Assembly (NCBI GenBank): GCA_902619615.1
Contig: CACNFD010000009.1
Coordinates: forward strand, 1 to 64,000
Reading direction: 5' to 3'
Length of the DNA stretch: 64,000 bases
DNA from: an uncultured SAR116 cluster alpha proteobacterium
GTDB lineage: Bacteria; Pseudomonadota; Alphaproteobacteria; Puniceispirillales; Marisalimonadaceae
The notes beneath the pieces are model-generated. The model worked only from the letters and a program-made list of their open reading frames with translations. It searched no databases and had not been told where the DNA came from. Made by a program: the position numbers and the translations under genes. How positions within the stretch are numbered: position 1 is the first letter of the stretch; each line of letters starts with the position of its first letter. Shown here piece after piece: positions 53,296 through 64,000 of this stretch.

Positions 53296-53345
53296 CAGAT
53301 GTTTTTCTGTAAGTCATTGTTTTTGTTGACTTTATTTTTTAGGAA

Positions 53346-54908
53346 TTATTCCCACTCAATGGTTCCAGGAGGTTTTGAAGTAATATCATAAGTAACTCTA
53401 TTGATACCCTTCACGTTATTAATTATAGCTGTTGCAGTTTCACTCAAAAATTCATGTGTAAACGGATAGTAATCTGCAGTCATACCATCTAATGATGTAA
53501 CAGCCCTTAATGCACATACATAATCATATGTTCTTGTATCACCCATAACTCCAACAGTTTTAACTGGTAAAATTACTGTAAATGCTTGCCATATTTTATT
53601 GTATAGTCCATGTTTTTTAATCTGTTGAATATAAATTAAGTCTGCATTTCTTAAAATGCTCAATTTTTCATCGGTTATTTCACCTGGACATCTTATTGCT
53701 AAGCCTGGTCCAGGAAAAGGATGTCTCTCTAAAAAATGATTTGGTATGCCAAGTTCTTTTCCCAAAAGCCTGACTTCATCTTTGAATAATTCTCTGAGGG
53801 GTTCAATTAAATCTAAATTCATTTTTTTTGGTAACCCTCCGACATTATGATGTGATTTTATAGTTACTGATGGACCTCCAGAAAAACTTACACTTTCTAT
53901 AACATCAGGGTATAGAGTTCCCTGAGCAAGAAAGCTAACATCACCAATCTGTAAGGCGTGTTTTTCAAATACCTGAATGAATAACTTACCAATTATTTTG
54001 CGCTTTTTTTCAGGATCTTTTATTCTTTTTAAGTTTGATAGGAAAAGATTCTTTTCATTTGCCTCTATTAAATTTAATTTATAGTGTTCCTTATACAACT
54101 TTAAAACCTCTTCGCTTTCATTTTTTCTCATCAAACCATTATTTACGTAAATACATGTTAATTGATTACCAATAGCTTTATTTATAAGTATTGCGGTCAC
54201 TGAACTATCTACACCACCAGATAATGCACAAATTACTTTTTTATTTCCTACTTTCATTTTTATTTCTTCTAAACATTGTTGAAGATAAGATCGCATGCTC
54301 CAATTAAAAGAAAAATTTGATATTTTAAGAAAATTCTTGATTAGCACTTTGCCATTTAATGTATGAATAACTTCTGGATGAAACTGAACTCCATAAAAAT
54401 GTTTTTTTTCATTTCCAATTATTGCAAAAGGTGCATTTTCAGAAATACCATATACCTCAAAATCTTTAGGTATACTTGCTACATGATCACCGTGAGACAT
54501 CCAAACTTCTTCTTTGCCTTCATCTAAAAACAAACCTTCAAGAAGTTTAATATCTTTACTTTTGTTATTTATATTTACGAAAGATTTTCCAAATTCTGAT
54601 GTTCCAGACCCAGAAACAACTGATCCACCTAACATTTCCATCATTATTTGTTGTCCATAACAAATTCCTAATATGGGAATTTCTAAATCATAAATACTTA
54701 TGGGTGGCTTTGGTGCGTTATCATTTAAAACACTTGATGGGCCACCAGAGAGAATAATTGCTTTAGGATTAAATTTTTGCAAAAATTCATCATTTAGCTT
54801 ATTAAACGGGTGTATTTCACAATAAACATTTAATTCCCTTAAACGTCTTGCGATTAACTGAGTAACTTGGCTACCAAAATCAATAATTAAAACAAATTCG
54901 TTTTCCAT
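53346..54908 (-). CDS. guaA: GMP synthase (glutamine-hydrolyzing)
   Basis: [28 protein letters not shown]-terminal [10 protein letters not shown]. Confidence 0.98.
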   Translation of the reverse strand: MENEFVLIIDFGSQVTQLIARRLRELNVYCEIHPFNKLNDEFLQKFNPKAIILSGGPSSVLNDNAPKPPISIYDLEIPILGICYGQQIMMEMLGGSVVSGSGTSEFGKSFVNINNKSKDIKLLEGLFLDEGKEEVWMSHGDHVASIPKDFEVYGISENAPFAIIGNEKKHFYGVQFHPEVIHTLNGKVLIKNFLKISNFSFNWSMRSYLQQCLEEIKMKVGNKKVICALSGGVDSSVTAILINKAIGNQLTCIYVNNGLMRKNESEEVLKLYKEHYKLNLIEANEKNLFLSNLKRIKDPEKKRKIIGKLFIQVFEKHALQIGDVSFLAQGTLYPDVIESVSFSGGPSVTIKSHHNVGGLPKKMNLDLIEPLRELFKDEVRLLGKELGIPNHFLERHPFPGPGLAIRCPGEITDEKLSILRNADLIYIQQIKKHGLYNKIWQAFTVILPVKTVGVMGDTRTYDYVCALRAVTSLDGMTADYYPFTHEFLSETATAIINNVKGINRVTYDITSKPPGTIEWE

Positions 54909-54939
54909 TAAGTAACTTTCTCTTCTGAAATTGATTATT

Positions 54940-56270
54940 CTATCTTTTTCTTTGAAACATTGAGATAAAAAAACCGTCCATTTTATGTATAGCAGGGTTA
55001 ATAGTTATACTTTTTTTACCACTATCAAATGGATATTCAAAACTATTAGTTGATGAGAATTTATCATTCCACATGTTACTCATATCAATTTCAAAAAAAT
55101 CACTATTTAACGATATTTTAAATTTTTCAATTTGATCAACTCCCTCTTCAGGTAAAATTGAACAAGTTACATATGCTAACTTACCTCCTGGTGCAACCAT
55201 AGTTGATCCTTTTAATAGTAGCTCAGATTGAATATTAGTTAATTCTGCTAACTTTTTTTTATTGAAATTAAATCTTGAGTCGGGACTTCTTGCCCATGTT
55301 CCAATACCAGAGCATGGAGCATCTATTAGAACTAAGTCAAATTTTTTTTCTAAACCCTTTGTACTCCAGTTTAAATCAACCAAACGTGTTTCAACATTAT
55401 GAACTCCTGCTCTTTTAAAACGCAATCTTGCATGTTTTAATTTTTTTTTATTTATATCTAAAGATAAAATCCTTCCTTGATTTTTCATTATATCTGCTAA
55501 AACGAGAGATTTACCACCAGCACCTGCACATATGTCAGCAACTTGCATTCCTGGTTTTGCACCCAATATCAATGCTGACAATTGAGATGCCTCTCCTTGA
55601 ATTTCTATATTACCAGACTTGTAGAGTCTGTTTCCATTTATAGGAAATCTTTTCAAAAGCCTTATACCTAGCGGAGAATATTTACTAATTTTAAATGGTA
55701 CATTAATTTCTCTAAGTAAATCCAAAATTTCATCTCTAGTTTTATTTTTGAGAGTATTAATCCGTAAATCAACAAAAGATGCTTGGTTTAAAGATAAAGC
55801 AACATTTTTCCAATCAAATTTAAAATTTCTCTTTATGCTCGTTAATAAAAATTCTGGAAGCTCATAGTACACATATTCCGGCATTTCACTGTTAATAAAT
55901 TTTTCGAAATTTAAATATTCTAAAAATTGTAAATTATCATCTTTAAAGTTTTTATTTAATTTATTATTGAACAAGAAAAATGTTTTTATTTTTGGTAAAT
56001 TATTTTTGTAATCAAAATTTAAAAAAAATAATTCTAAAATTACTTGTCTTTCAAAAGTAACCTTAAGATTATGATTTTTTAAATGCCAATTAATCTTATT
56101 ACGATGTTTAATAATGTTCCAAAAACAATTTGATATAAATTTTCTATCTTTTGATCCTATATTTTTATTAGATCTGAAATAATTTTGAATTAATTTACTT
56201 GCAATTTTAGATCCAAGATCAAAAGATCTTAATAGCTCTAATACACATGAAAGTCTATCATAATCTAACA

Positions 56271-56271
<1 letters not shown>
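54940..56271 (-). CDS. RsmB/NOP-family RNA (cytosine-5) methyltransferase
   Basis: NusB-like N-terminus; [42 protein letters not shown]. Confidence 0.9.
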
Positions 56272-57812
<1,541 letters not shown>

Positions 57813-58511
57813 TTATTTTCCTTTAAAACCTAAAGCAATAACATATCCTTCAACTGATTCTTTTCTGCTTGCATCAGGTTTGACGTGATGTACTTTAGAA
57901 AAGTTTTTTTGCATTAAATTTAAGGCCTCCTTTTCTGTGCCCCCTTTGAAACATTTAGCCAAAAAAACTCCATTCCTATTCAAATTCTCAATTGAAAAAT
58001 CTAGAGCAATTTCTAAAAGATGGGTAGTTCTTATATGATCAGTTTGTCTATGACCTGTTGTATTTGCCGCCATATCTGACAAAACAACATCTGGCTTCTG
58101 TCCAAGCAATTTTAATAAATGATCACCAATTGCTTTATCACTTATATCTCCAATTATAGATTTACATCCAGCAACATCATCTGTTTTTAAAACATCTACT
58201 CCGACAACTTTTTCATTTCCTGTTATTGAAGAAACTTTTTCAGATGCTATTTGTAACCAACCACCTGGAGCACAACCTAAGTCAATTACTGACAGTCCAG
58301 GAAGTAAAAATTTAAATTTATCATTTATCTGTAAAAGTTTAAAAGCGGCTCTTGATTTATATCCTCTTTTTTGTGTCTCTAAGACATATGGATCATTAAG
58401 CTGTCGACCTATCCACCTAGTACTAGAGGATTTTCTTTTTTTATCTTTTTTTATTTTATTTAAGAATCCTCTTGAGCTTGCAAATGAACCAGAATTATTT
58501 TTATTAGTCAT
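57813..58511 (-). CDS. rlmE: 23S rRNA 2'-O-ribose methyltransferase (RrmJ/FtsJ)
   Basis: RAAFKLLQINDKFK, VIDLGCAPGGWLQIA, VLSDMAANTTGHRQTDH. Confidence 0.95.
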   Translation of the reverse strand: MTNKNNSGSFASSRGFLNKIKKDKKRKSSSTRWIGRQLNDPYVLETQKRGYKSRAAFKLLQINDKFKFLLPGLSVIDLGCAPGGWLQIASEKVSSITGNEKVVGVDVLKTDDVAGCKSIIGDISDKAIGDHLLKLLGQKPDVVLSDMAANTTGHRQTDHIRTTHLLEIALDFSIENLNRNGVFLAKCFKGGTEKEALNLMQKNFSKVHHVKPDASRKESVEGYVIALGFKGK

Positions 58512-58872
58512 TATGAATATCTTTTGTAGATTTAAAAAAACAGCTTTTTGCTCCAGTATGACAAGCAGAACCAGTTTGCTCTATTAAAGCAAGTATTGTG
58601 TCATTATCACAATCTAATCTTAGCTCATGAAGTTTTTGAAAATGCCCACTAGTTTCACCTTTTTGCCAAAGCTTTTGCCTCGAACGAGAGAAGTAATACA
58701 TATCTTTTGTATCAATTGTTTTTTTCAAAGCCTCTTTGTTCATCCAAGCCATCATTAAAATAACACCAGTATGAACACACTGAGATATTACAGGTACCAA
58801 ACCATCATTATTGAATTGTATATCTGAAATTTGAAACTTTTCAGTACTAGAAATTGTGTAATTATTGATCAT
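58504..58872 (-). CDS. hisI: phosphoribosyl-AMP cyclohydrolase
   Basis: VLMMAWMNKEALKKTIDT, YFSRSRQKLWQKGETSGHFQ, DCDNDTIL, ACHTG. Confidence 0.96.
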   Translation of the reverse strand: MINNYTISSTEKFQISDIQFNNDGLVPVISQCVHTGVILMMAWMNKEALKKTIDTKDMYYFSRSRQKLWQKGETSGHFQKLHELRLDCDNDTILALIEQTGSACHTGAKSCFFKSTKDIHND

Positions 58873-61800
58873 TTATTTCCTTCTTTTAAACTTTTTATAA
58901 AATTTGATAAATCATTGCTTATTCCCATCATTGAAGGGACTATAATCAGCACAAGTAGAGCTGTGACACCGAGACCAAATACAATTGTAGCAGCCATAGG
59001 TATTAAAAACTGTGCTTGTAGAGATTTTTCAAACATTAGCGCTGACAATCCACCAATAGTCGTTAGAGAAGTTAGTAATACTGGCCTAAGTCTATCTACA
59101 ACACCTGAAATTATTGCTTCGTTAATAATATTTTGATCGTCATAACTATTTTTACCATCATTAAGTAAATCATCAAATCTTCTTTCTATTGTTGATACTA
59201 AAATAATTGAGTTATTTACAACTATACCCGCTAAGGCTAGAAGAGCAAACATGGACAATATTGACATTGTTAAGTCTAAAATATAGTGACCTAAAACCGC
59301 TCCAATAAAAGCAAACGGAATCATTATCATTATTGTTAATGGTCTTGACCAAGATTTAAAAACCCACGCTAATATGAAATAAATTAACATTAGTCCAACA
59401 ATTGATCCAATTTTCATATCAGCAAAAGTTTCTTTCTGCTCTAAATCTTTACCATCAAACCTATAATTCAAATTATATTTCTTAGCAATTTCAGGCAATC
59501 CATTCTGCAAAAGAAACTGTCTAGCTTGAGAAGTATTCATAAGTTGAGGAAATAAATCACCTGAAATTGTGACTTCACGAAAGCCATTTTTTCTATTAAT
59601 TGAAGCAAATGGTATCTCTTCGCTTATTGTTATTATTTCTTCAAGTTTAAAGCTAGTGCCAATATTAGTAATAATTCTTAAATCATTAATCATATCAGTT
59701 TGTTTTTCGTTTTTTATTAATCTCAAACGAACAGCAACTTCTTCGTCAGCCTTTGGAAACTCAGATATAACAACCCCATTAATAGCAGATCTGACTTGTT
59801 CCCCTATTTCTGAAATTGACAAACCTAAAGATTGTCCTTTGTTATTTAGGCTTAAAATCTTCTCTTGCACACCAAATTCAAGGTTGTCACTCAATGATGT
59901 TACTCCTGGAATTGTTCTAGCAATTTGAATTAGCTCATCAGATGCTTTCTTCAGGTTTTCTAATTTTTCTCCTTGAAATCTTACATCAAGATCTCTTCCT
60001 GGAGGGCCTCCACTAGGCGCTCTAATACTTAACCTATCCAGTCCAGCAACAGATTTAATATTATTTTTCCATGCCTTAATAAATTCTTTTGTTCTAACTT
60101 TTCTTTTATCCGCGGTTTTTAATTCTACAACCATAGATCCAAGTAAGTCACTTCCAATAGGACTTGGCCCAGCATCATTTGAAAAAGAAGTTCTGTCTCC
60201 AATTGTAGACATTTTAAATTTTACTAAGTTATTAGAATACGAAAACTGCTTAGATGTTTTTTTTAAACCAATTTCAATGTTGTTAAGCATTTCGAGCGTA
60301 TTAGTTTTTTTTGTTCCAGAATGCATTTTAAAATTTGCGATTATGATATCTGCTTCAGGTGTTGGGAAAAAGCTAAAAAGCACTCTTCCACCAGACATCA
60401 TTCCTACAGACACTAAAAACATACCAATAGCAAACATGAATGTTACATATCTATAATTAAACGTTATTTTAACAAATTTTCTAAAAAAACCCTCTTGGAA
60501 ATAGATAAATTTATTATCAAACCAAGACCTATATTTACTTGGTAAATTATTCTTATTATCAAAGTGAGCTAAATGAGCCGGTAAAACTAAAAAACATTCA
60601 ATTAAGCTAGCAACTAAAACAGCGCAAACTACCCAAGGGATAGCAGCAATTATTTCACCAATAACACCTTTGACCATAAATAGAGGGATAAATGCAGCAA
60701 CTGTCGTAAGCATTGCTGAAATTACTGGCATCGACATTCTTGATGCAGCTACTACAGGAGCTTGTGAGCTATCAAGTTTTCTTTTAGTTTTTAAGTATGA
60801 AGAGTGTTCGCCTACAACAATAGCATCGTCGACTACTATTCCAAGAGCCATTATTAAACCAAATAATGATATCATATTTATTGATTGCCCAGTTAGTAAC
60901 ATAACTGCAAATGTAGCTAGAAACGCAATTGGAATACCTAATGCAACCCAAATTGCAGTATTGCGACTTAAGAATAGGAAAAGTACCGCTAAAACTATAC
61001 AAAGACCACTTAAGCCATTTTTGACTAGTAAAGAAATTCTTTCTTGAATAAGTTTAGCAGCCGTGTTGTAAGTTTCAATTTTAATATTATTACCAAGTAA
61101 ACTTTGGGAACTAGAAATTACATTTTCTATATTTTTTGAAACCTCTATAGCATCACTAGTTTTACTTCTTCTTACCCACAGCTCAACCGCGGGATTTCCA
61201 TCTACAAATTTTAAAATACTACCTTTTTCAATACTATACGATATCTTTGCTAAGTCTTCGAGTAAAACTCTGCCACCAGAGCTAGAGCTTGTTAATTCTA
61301 ATTTTTTAAAAGTATTAACTAGTCTTTTTTCGCCCTCTGTTCTAACTCTTAATGAACCATCTGCGTAACTGCCACCAGAAACATCTTGTGTTTCAGATTT
61401 AATTAAATTAGCAATTTGATTAAAAGATAATTTAAGTTTTGCTGTTTCTAATTGAGGTATTTCTATTAAAATTTCTTCTTTAGGAAGACCTAATATATCA
61501 ACTTTATCAACACCTGAATTTAAAAGTAACTCTTTAAGATTTTTTGACTTTATCCTCAGTTCTGATAATGAAACATTTCCAGACAATACAATTCTAGTTA
61601 CTGTGTCAAAAAATTCTCCAACAATAATTTTAGGTTTTTTTGATTTTTCTGGAAAATTTATTCTTGATACAGCCGTTTCAATATCTGTTCTTCCTTTTTG
61701 CATGTCATAACCATATTTAAACTCGACTTGTGTACGGCCAAGACCCTCAACAGATTTAGATGATACTTTTTTGACTCCAGAAATTGGTCTTAGTTCTGGC

Positions 61801-62021
61801 TCTAATAATTGGATAATATTTCTGTCAATTTCTTCTGCAGTGGCACCAGGCCAATCAACTGAAACAGCTACAACTTCAATATTAAAATCAGGAAAAAACT
61901 GTTTGTTTAATTTACCTATAGATAACAAACCTATAATTATCATTAATAACATAATGATGTTTGCAGATGTTCTATGTTCTACAAAAAATTTTAAAAAATG
62001 TGACTCTTTAAACTTTACCAA
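58869..62021 (-). CDS. RND-family efflux transporter permease
   Basis: About 1050 aa, DWPGATAEEIDRNIIQLLEPEL, GIVVDDAIVVGE, GIVVNNSIILV. Confidence 0.93.
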   Translation of the reverse strand: MVKFKESHFLKFFVEHRTSANIIMLLMIIIGLLSIGKLNKQFFPDFNIEVVAVSVDWPGATAEEIDRNIIQLLEPELRPISGVKKVSSKSVEGLGRTQVEFKYGYDMQKGRTDIETAVSRINFPEKSKKPKIIVGEFFDTVTRIVLSGNVSLSELRIKSKNLKELLLNSGVDKVDILGLPKEEILIEIPQLETAKLKLSFNQIANLIKSETQDVSGGSYADGSLRVRTEGEKRLVNTFKKLELTSSSSGGRVLLEDLAKISYSIEKGSILKFVDGNPAVELWVRRSKTSDAIEVSKNIENVISSSQSLLGNNIKIETYNTAAKLIQERISLLVKNGLSGLCIVLAVLFLFLSRNTAIWVALGIPIAFLATFAVMLLTGQSINMISLFGLIMALGIVVDDAIVVGEHSSYLKTKRKLDSSQAPVVAASRMSMPVISAMLTTVAAFIPLFMVKGVIGEIIAAIPWVVCAVLVASLIECFLVLPAHLAHFDNKNNLPSKYRSWFDNKFIYFQEGFFRKFVKITFNYRYVTFMFAIGMFLVSVGMMSGGRVLFSFFPTPEADIIIANFKMHSGTKKTNTLEMLNNIEIGLKKTSKQFSYSNNLVKFKMSTIGDRTSFSNDAGPSPIGSDLLGSMVVELKTADKRKVRTKEFIKAWKNNIKSVAGLDRLSIRAPSGGPPGRDLDVRFQGEKLENLKKASDELIQIARTIPGVTSLSDNLEFGVQEKILSLNNKGQSLGLSISEIGEQVRSAINGVVISEFPKADEEVAVRLRLIKNEKQTDMINDLRIITNIGTSFKLEEIITISEEIPFASINRKNGFREVTISGDLFPQLMNTSQARQFLLQNGLPEIAKKYNLNYRFDGKDLEQKETFADMKIGSIVGLMLIYFILAWVFKSWSRPLTIMIMIPFAFIGAVLGHYILDLTMSILSMFALLALAGIVVNNSIILVSTIERRFDDLLNDGKNSYDDQNIINEAIISGVVDRLRPVLLTSLTTIGGLSALMFEKSLQAQFLIPMAATIVFGLGVTALLVLIIVPSMMGISNDLSNFIKSLKEGNK

Positions 62022-62050
62022 AACACTAACCTGATTAAAAATATTCTAAA

Positions 62051-63169
62051 TTAATTTAAAATTTTGACTTTTTGATTGTTAAGATTTTCTGGAATTCTTG
62101 TAGTAACGATGTAATCATTTTTTGACAAATTTCCATCAACTAATATATATCCAGATCCTTTATAAATTAGTTTTACATTTTTTGGCTTCGCAATGCCTTT
62201 TTCAACAATATAAACTTTATCAATATATAAAGATGATTCTGGTAATTTAAAAATATTTTTAAAATCACCAACAGGATAGTCTACCCTAACAAATGTACCA
62301 AGGGGAATGTAATCCTCTTTTTTTTCAAATTTATCAATTTTAGCAAATAACTTTCCTCCACCCTCTTCTTCATTTGTTTTTCCATCTGATCTTTCAATTA
62401 TTGCTCTCATACTTTTTAAAGAGGTAGTTCCACCTTTCCAAGAAACATCAACTGATTTGCCAATGAGATCACTAGAGTTGGAATAAATCTTTGAAGGCAC
62501 AATAAACTCAACTTCTAAATTTTCTGTAGAGAAAATGTTAGCAATTTTTTCATTATTATTAACAAATTGACCTTGATTTATTTTGACGTTAAATAATCGA
62601 CCATTAAAATGAGATTTTAAAACTGTATCTGACAAGTCTACTTTTGCCTTCTCTAACATCGTTTTTGATCTGACAAAATCAGATCTATTCTTTGAAAGAA
62701 GAATTAGTTCATTGTCATATTTATTTTGAGAAATAACATTGTCTTTTAACATTGATTTATATCTATTAACCTGTCTCTTTCGAATATTAAGTTGTTCTGC
62801 TAATTCTCTAGTTTCTGATGTTAGTTTTTCAATTTCTAGCAAAAACCTTCTTTGGTCTAGTTTTGCTAGTATCTCTCCATTAGTTACGAAAGATCCGTTG
62901 AGTAATTTTTCTGAAATAAATTGAACTTTTCCCGACACACCAAATCGCAGGTCTCCACTTCTCGATGATATTATTTTTCCATAAGCATCTGAAGTTGGAG
63001 AGTAATTATTTCTTTTGGGACTTATAACATTAACGTAAAAAGTTTTTTCTTCTACGGTTTGTGGTTTTGCTACAGGTTTTGTTGAGACTAAGTACTTATA
63101 TAAAAATATGCTTATTCCTAAAACCAAAAAAAACATAATCGTTTTAAAATTAAATATTTTGAATAACAT
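62051..63169 (-). CDS. RND efflux periplasmic adaptor (membrane fusion) subunit
   Basis: Hairpin/lipoyl pattern, adjacent to RND permease. Confidence 0.9.
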   Translation of the reverse strand: MLFKIFNFKTIMFFLVLGISIFLYKYLVSTKPVAKPQTVEEKTFYVNVISPKRNNYSPTSDAYGKIISSRSGDLRFGVSGKVQFISEKLLNGSFVTNGEILAKLDQRRFLLEIEKLTSETRELAEQLNIRKRQVNRYKSMLKDNVISQNKYDNELILLSKNRSDFVRSKTMLEKAKVDLSDTVLKSHFNGRLFNVKINQGQFVNNNEKIANIFSTENLEVEFIVPSKIYSNSSDLIGKSVDVSWKGGTTSLKSMRAIIERSDGKTNEEEGGGKLFAKIDKFEKKEDYIPLGTFVRVDYPVGDFKNIFKLPESSLYIDKVYIVEKGIAKPKNVKLIYKGSGYILVDGNLSKNDYIVTTRIPENLNNQKVKILN

Positions 63170-63235
63170 TTACATTGCCCTAACAGATATTTATTTGTTA
63201 AATAACAAAGATTTTTATCTCATTTACCCAATCAA

Positions 63236-63655
63236 TTAATATAATCCTAGCTTTATTAATTCAGAATTTACCTCGTCTGGTATTTCTTCACTTCCATCTT
63301 CATTTATATTTAAATCAGGTGGAATATCTTCATCCATATAATATCTCCATCCCTGAAATGGTTTCATTGGTGTTGGTATCACTTTTATTAAATCTTGATC
63401 TAATTCTATTTCACAGCCTTTACTCCCATCACTTCTAATTACAGATTTTATATCTAAAATTTTTTGTCTAACCAAAACGTTTCTTTGGATAATCCAATAC
63501 ATTGAACCTGTTTTTATAAGATCTGCTTTTTGTTTGGGCATGTTTCTCGTTGAATGCAGAATCGAACCATATTCTTCAGATAACATTTGTTGTCTAATTC
63601 GTAATCTTTCAATTGTTTTTATTCCAACAGCGATTTTTTTTAAATTATAAGACAA
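63236..63655 (-). CDS. DUF1489-like alphaproteobacterial protein
   Basis: LKKIAVGIKTIERLRIRQ, STRNMPKQKADLIKTGSMYWIIQRNVLVRQKILDI. Confidence 0.75.
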   Translation of the reverse strand: MSYNLKKIAVGIKTIERLRIRQQMLSEEYGSILHSTRNMPKQKADLIKTGSMYWIIQRNVLVRQKILDIKSVIRSDGSKGCEIELDQDLIKVIPTPMKPFQGWRYYMDEDIPPDLNINEDGSEEIPDEVNSELIKLGLY

Positions 63656-63668
63656 AGTAAAAACCTAT

Positions 63669-64000
63669 TTACAAAATAATAATAGCAGATAGACCTAAAA
63701 AGGTAAAAAAACCAATGACGTCAGTAGCTGTTGTTAAAAAAACAGAACTTGAAATTGCAGGATCAATTTTAAATTTTTCTAATGTAAGTGGTATCAAAGT
63801 TCCTAAAATACCTGCGAAAAGTAGATTCGCTATCATTGCTAGTCCCATAATTATGGCAATTAGTTTATCATCAAACCATAAATAAGCCAACAGAGCAGAC
63901 AATAAGGCAAATAATAACCCGTTTAATAGACCTACCCAAGTTTCTTTGAGTACAAATTTTTGCAAATTAGTATAATTTAATTGTCTTGTTGCCAATGCTC
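63669..64000 (-). CDS. mgtE: magnesium transporter MgtE, C-terminal part (continues beyond window)
   Basis: KETWVGLLNGLLFALLSAL, NLLFAGILGTLIPLTLEKFKIDPAISSSVFLTTATDVIGFFTFLGLS. Confidence 0.9.
   Translation of the reverse strand, partial: ALATRQLNYTNLQKFVLKETWVGLLNGLLFALLSALLAYLWFDDKLIAIIMGLAMIANLLFAGILGTLIPLTLEKFKIDPAISSSVFLTTATDVIGFFTFLGLSAIIIL

Noticed and set aside
60670-61047. Plus-strand 125-aa ORF
   Set aside because: Antisense to the RND permease; composition is mirror of its TM segments.

Overview
The window is about 64 kb of AT-rich, densely packed chromosome from an alphaproteobacterium, probably a streamlined marine lineage. The lineage is inferred from the permuted two-piece tmRNA, alpha-type SspB, DUF2794, DUF3126 and DUF1489 proteins, and the short L36; I could not resolve it further. 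Most of the content is core: glmS, glmU, the rodA-mrdA-mreDCB cell-shape cluster, ilvBNC, miaA, serB, degP-like, hflKC, mrp, folA-thyA, ssrA-sspB, fumarase, msrA, a polyamine operon, trxB, purU, rpoN, der-bamB, guaA, guaB, rlmE, hisI and an RND efflux pair. The most interesting stretch is about 37-46 kb. It has three tandem bactofilins divergent from a membrane protein plus M23 peptidase pair, rpoN, and a motAB-like operon whose third gene encodes a protein resembling ribosome recycling factor along most of its length. Several sequences resembling sigma-54 -24/-12 promoters lie in the gaps of this stretch. A second notable locus is a 15-bp duplication of the exact 3' end of guaA, about 1.4 kb away, which looks like an att-type footprint around a signal peptidase and an orphan gene. 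All calls were made by eye from sequence and remembered family motifs; no searches were run.
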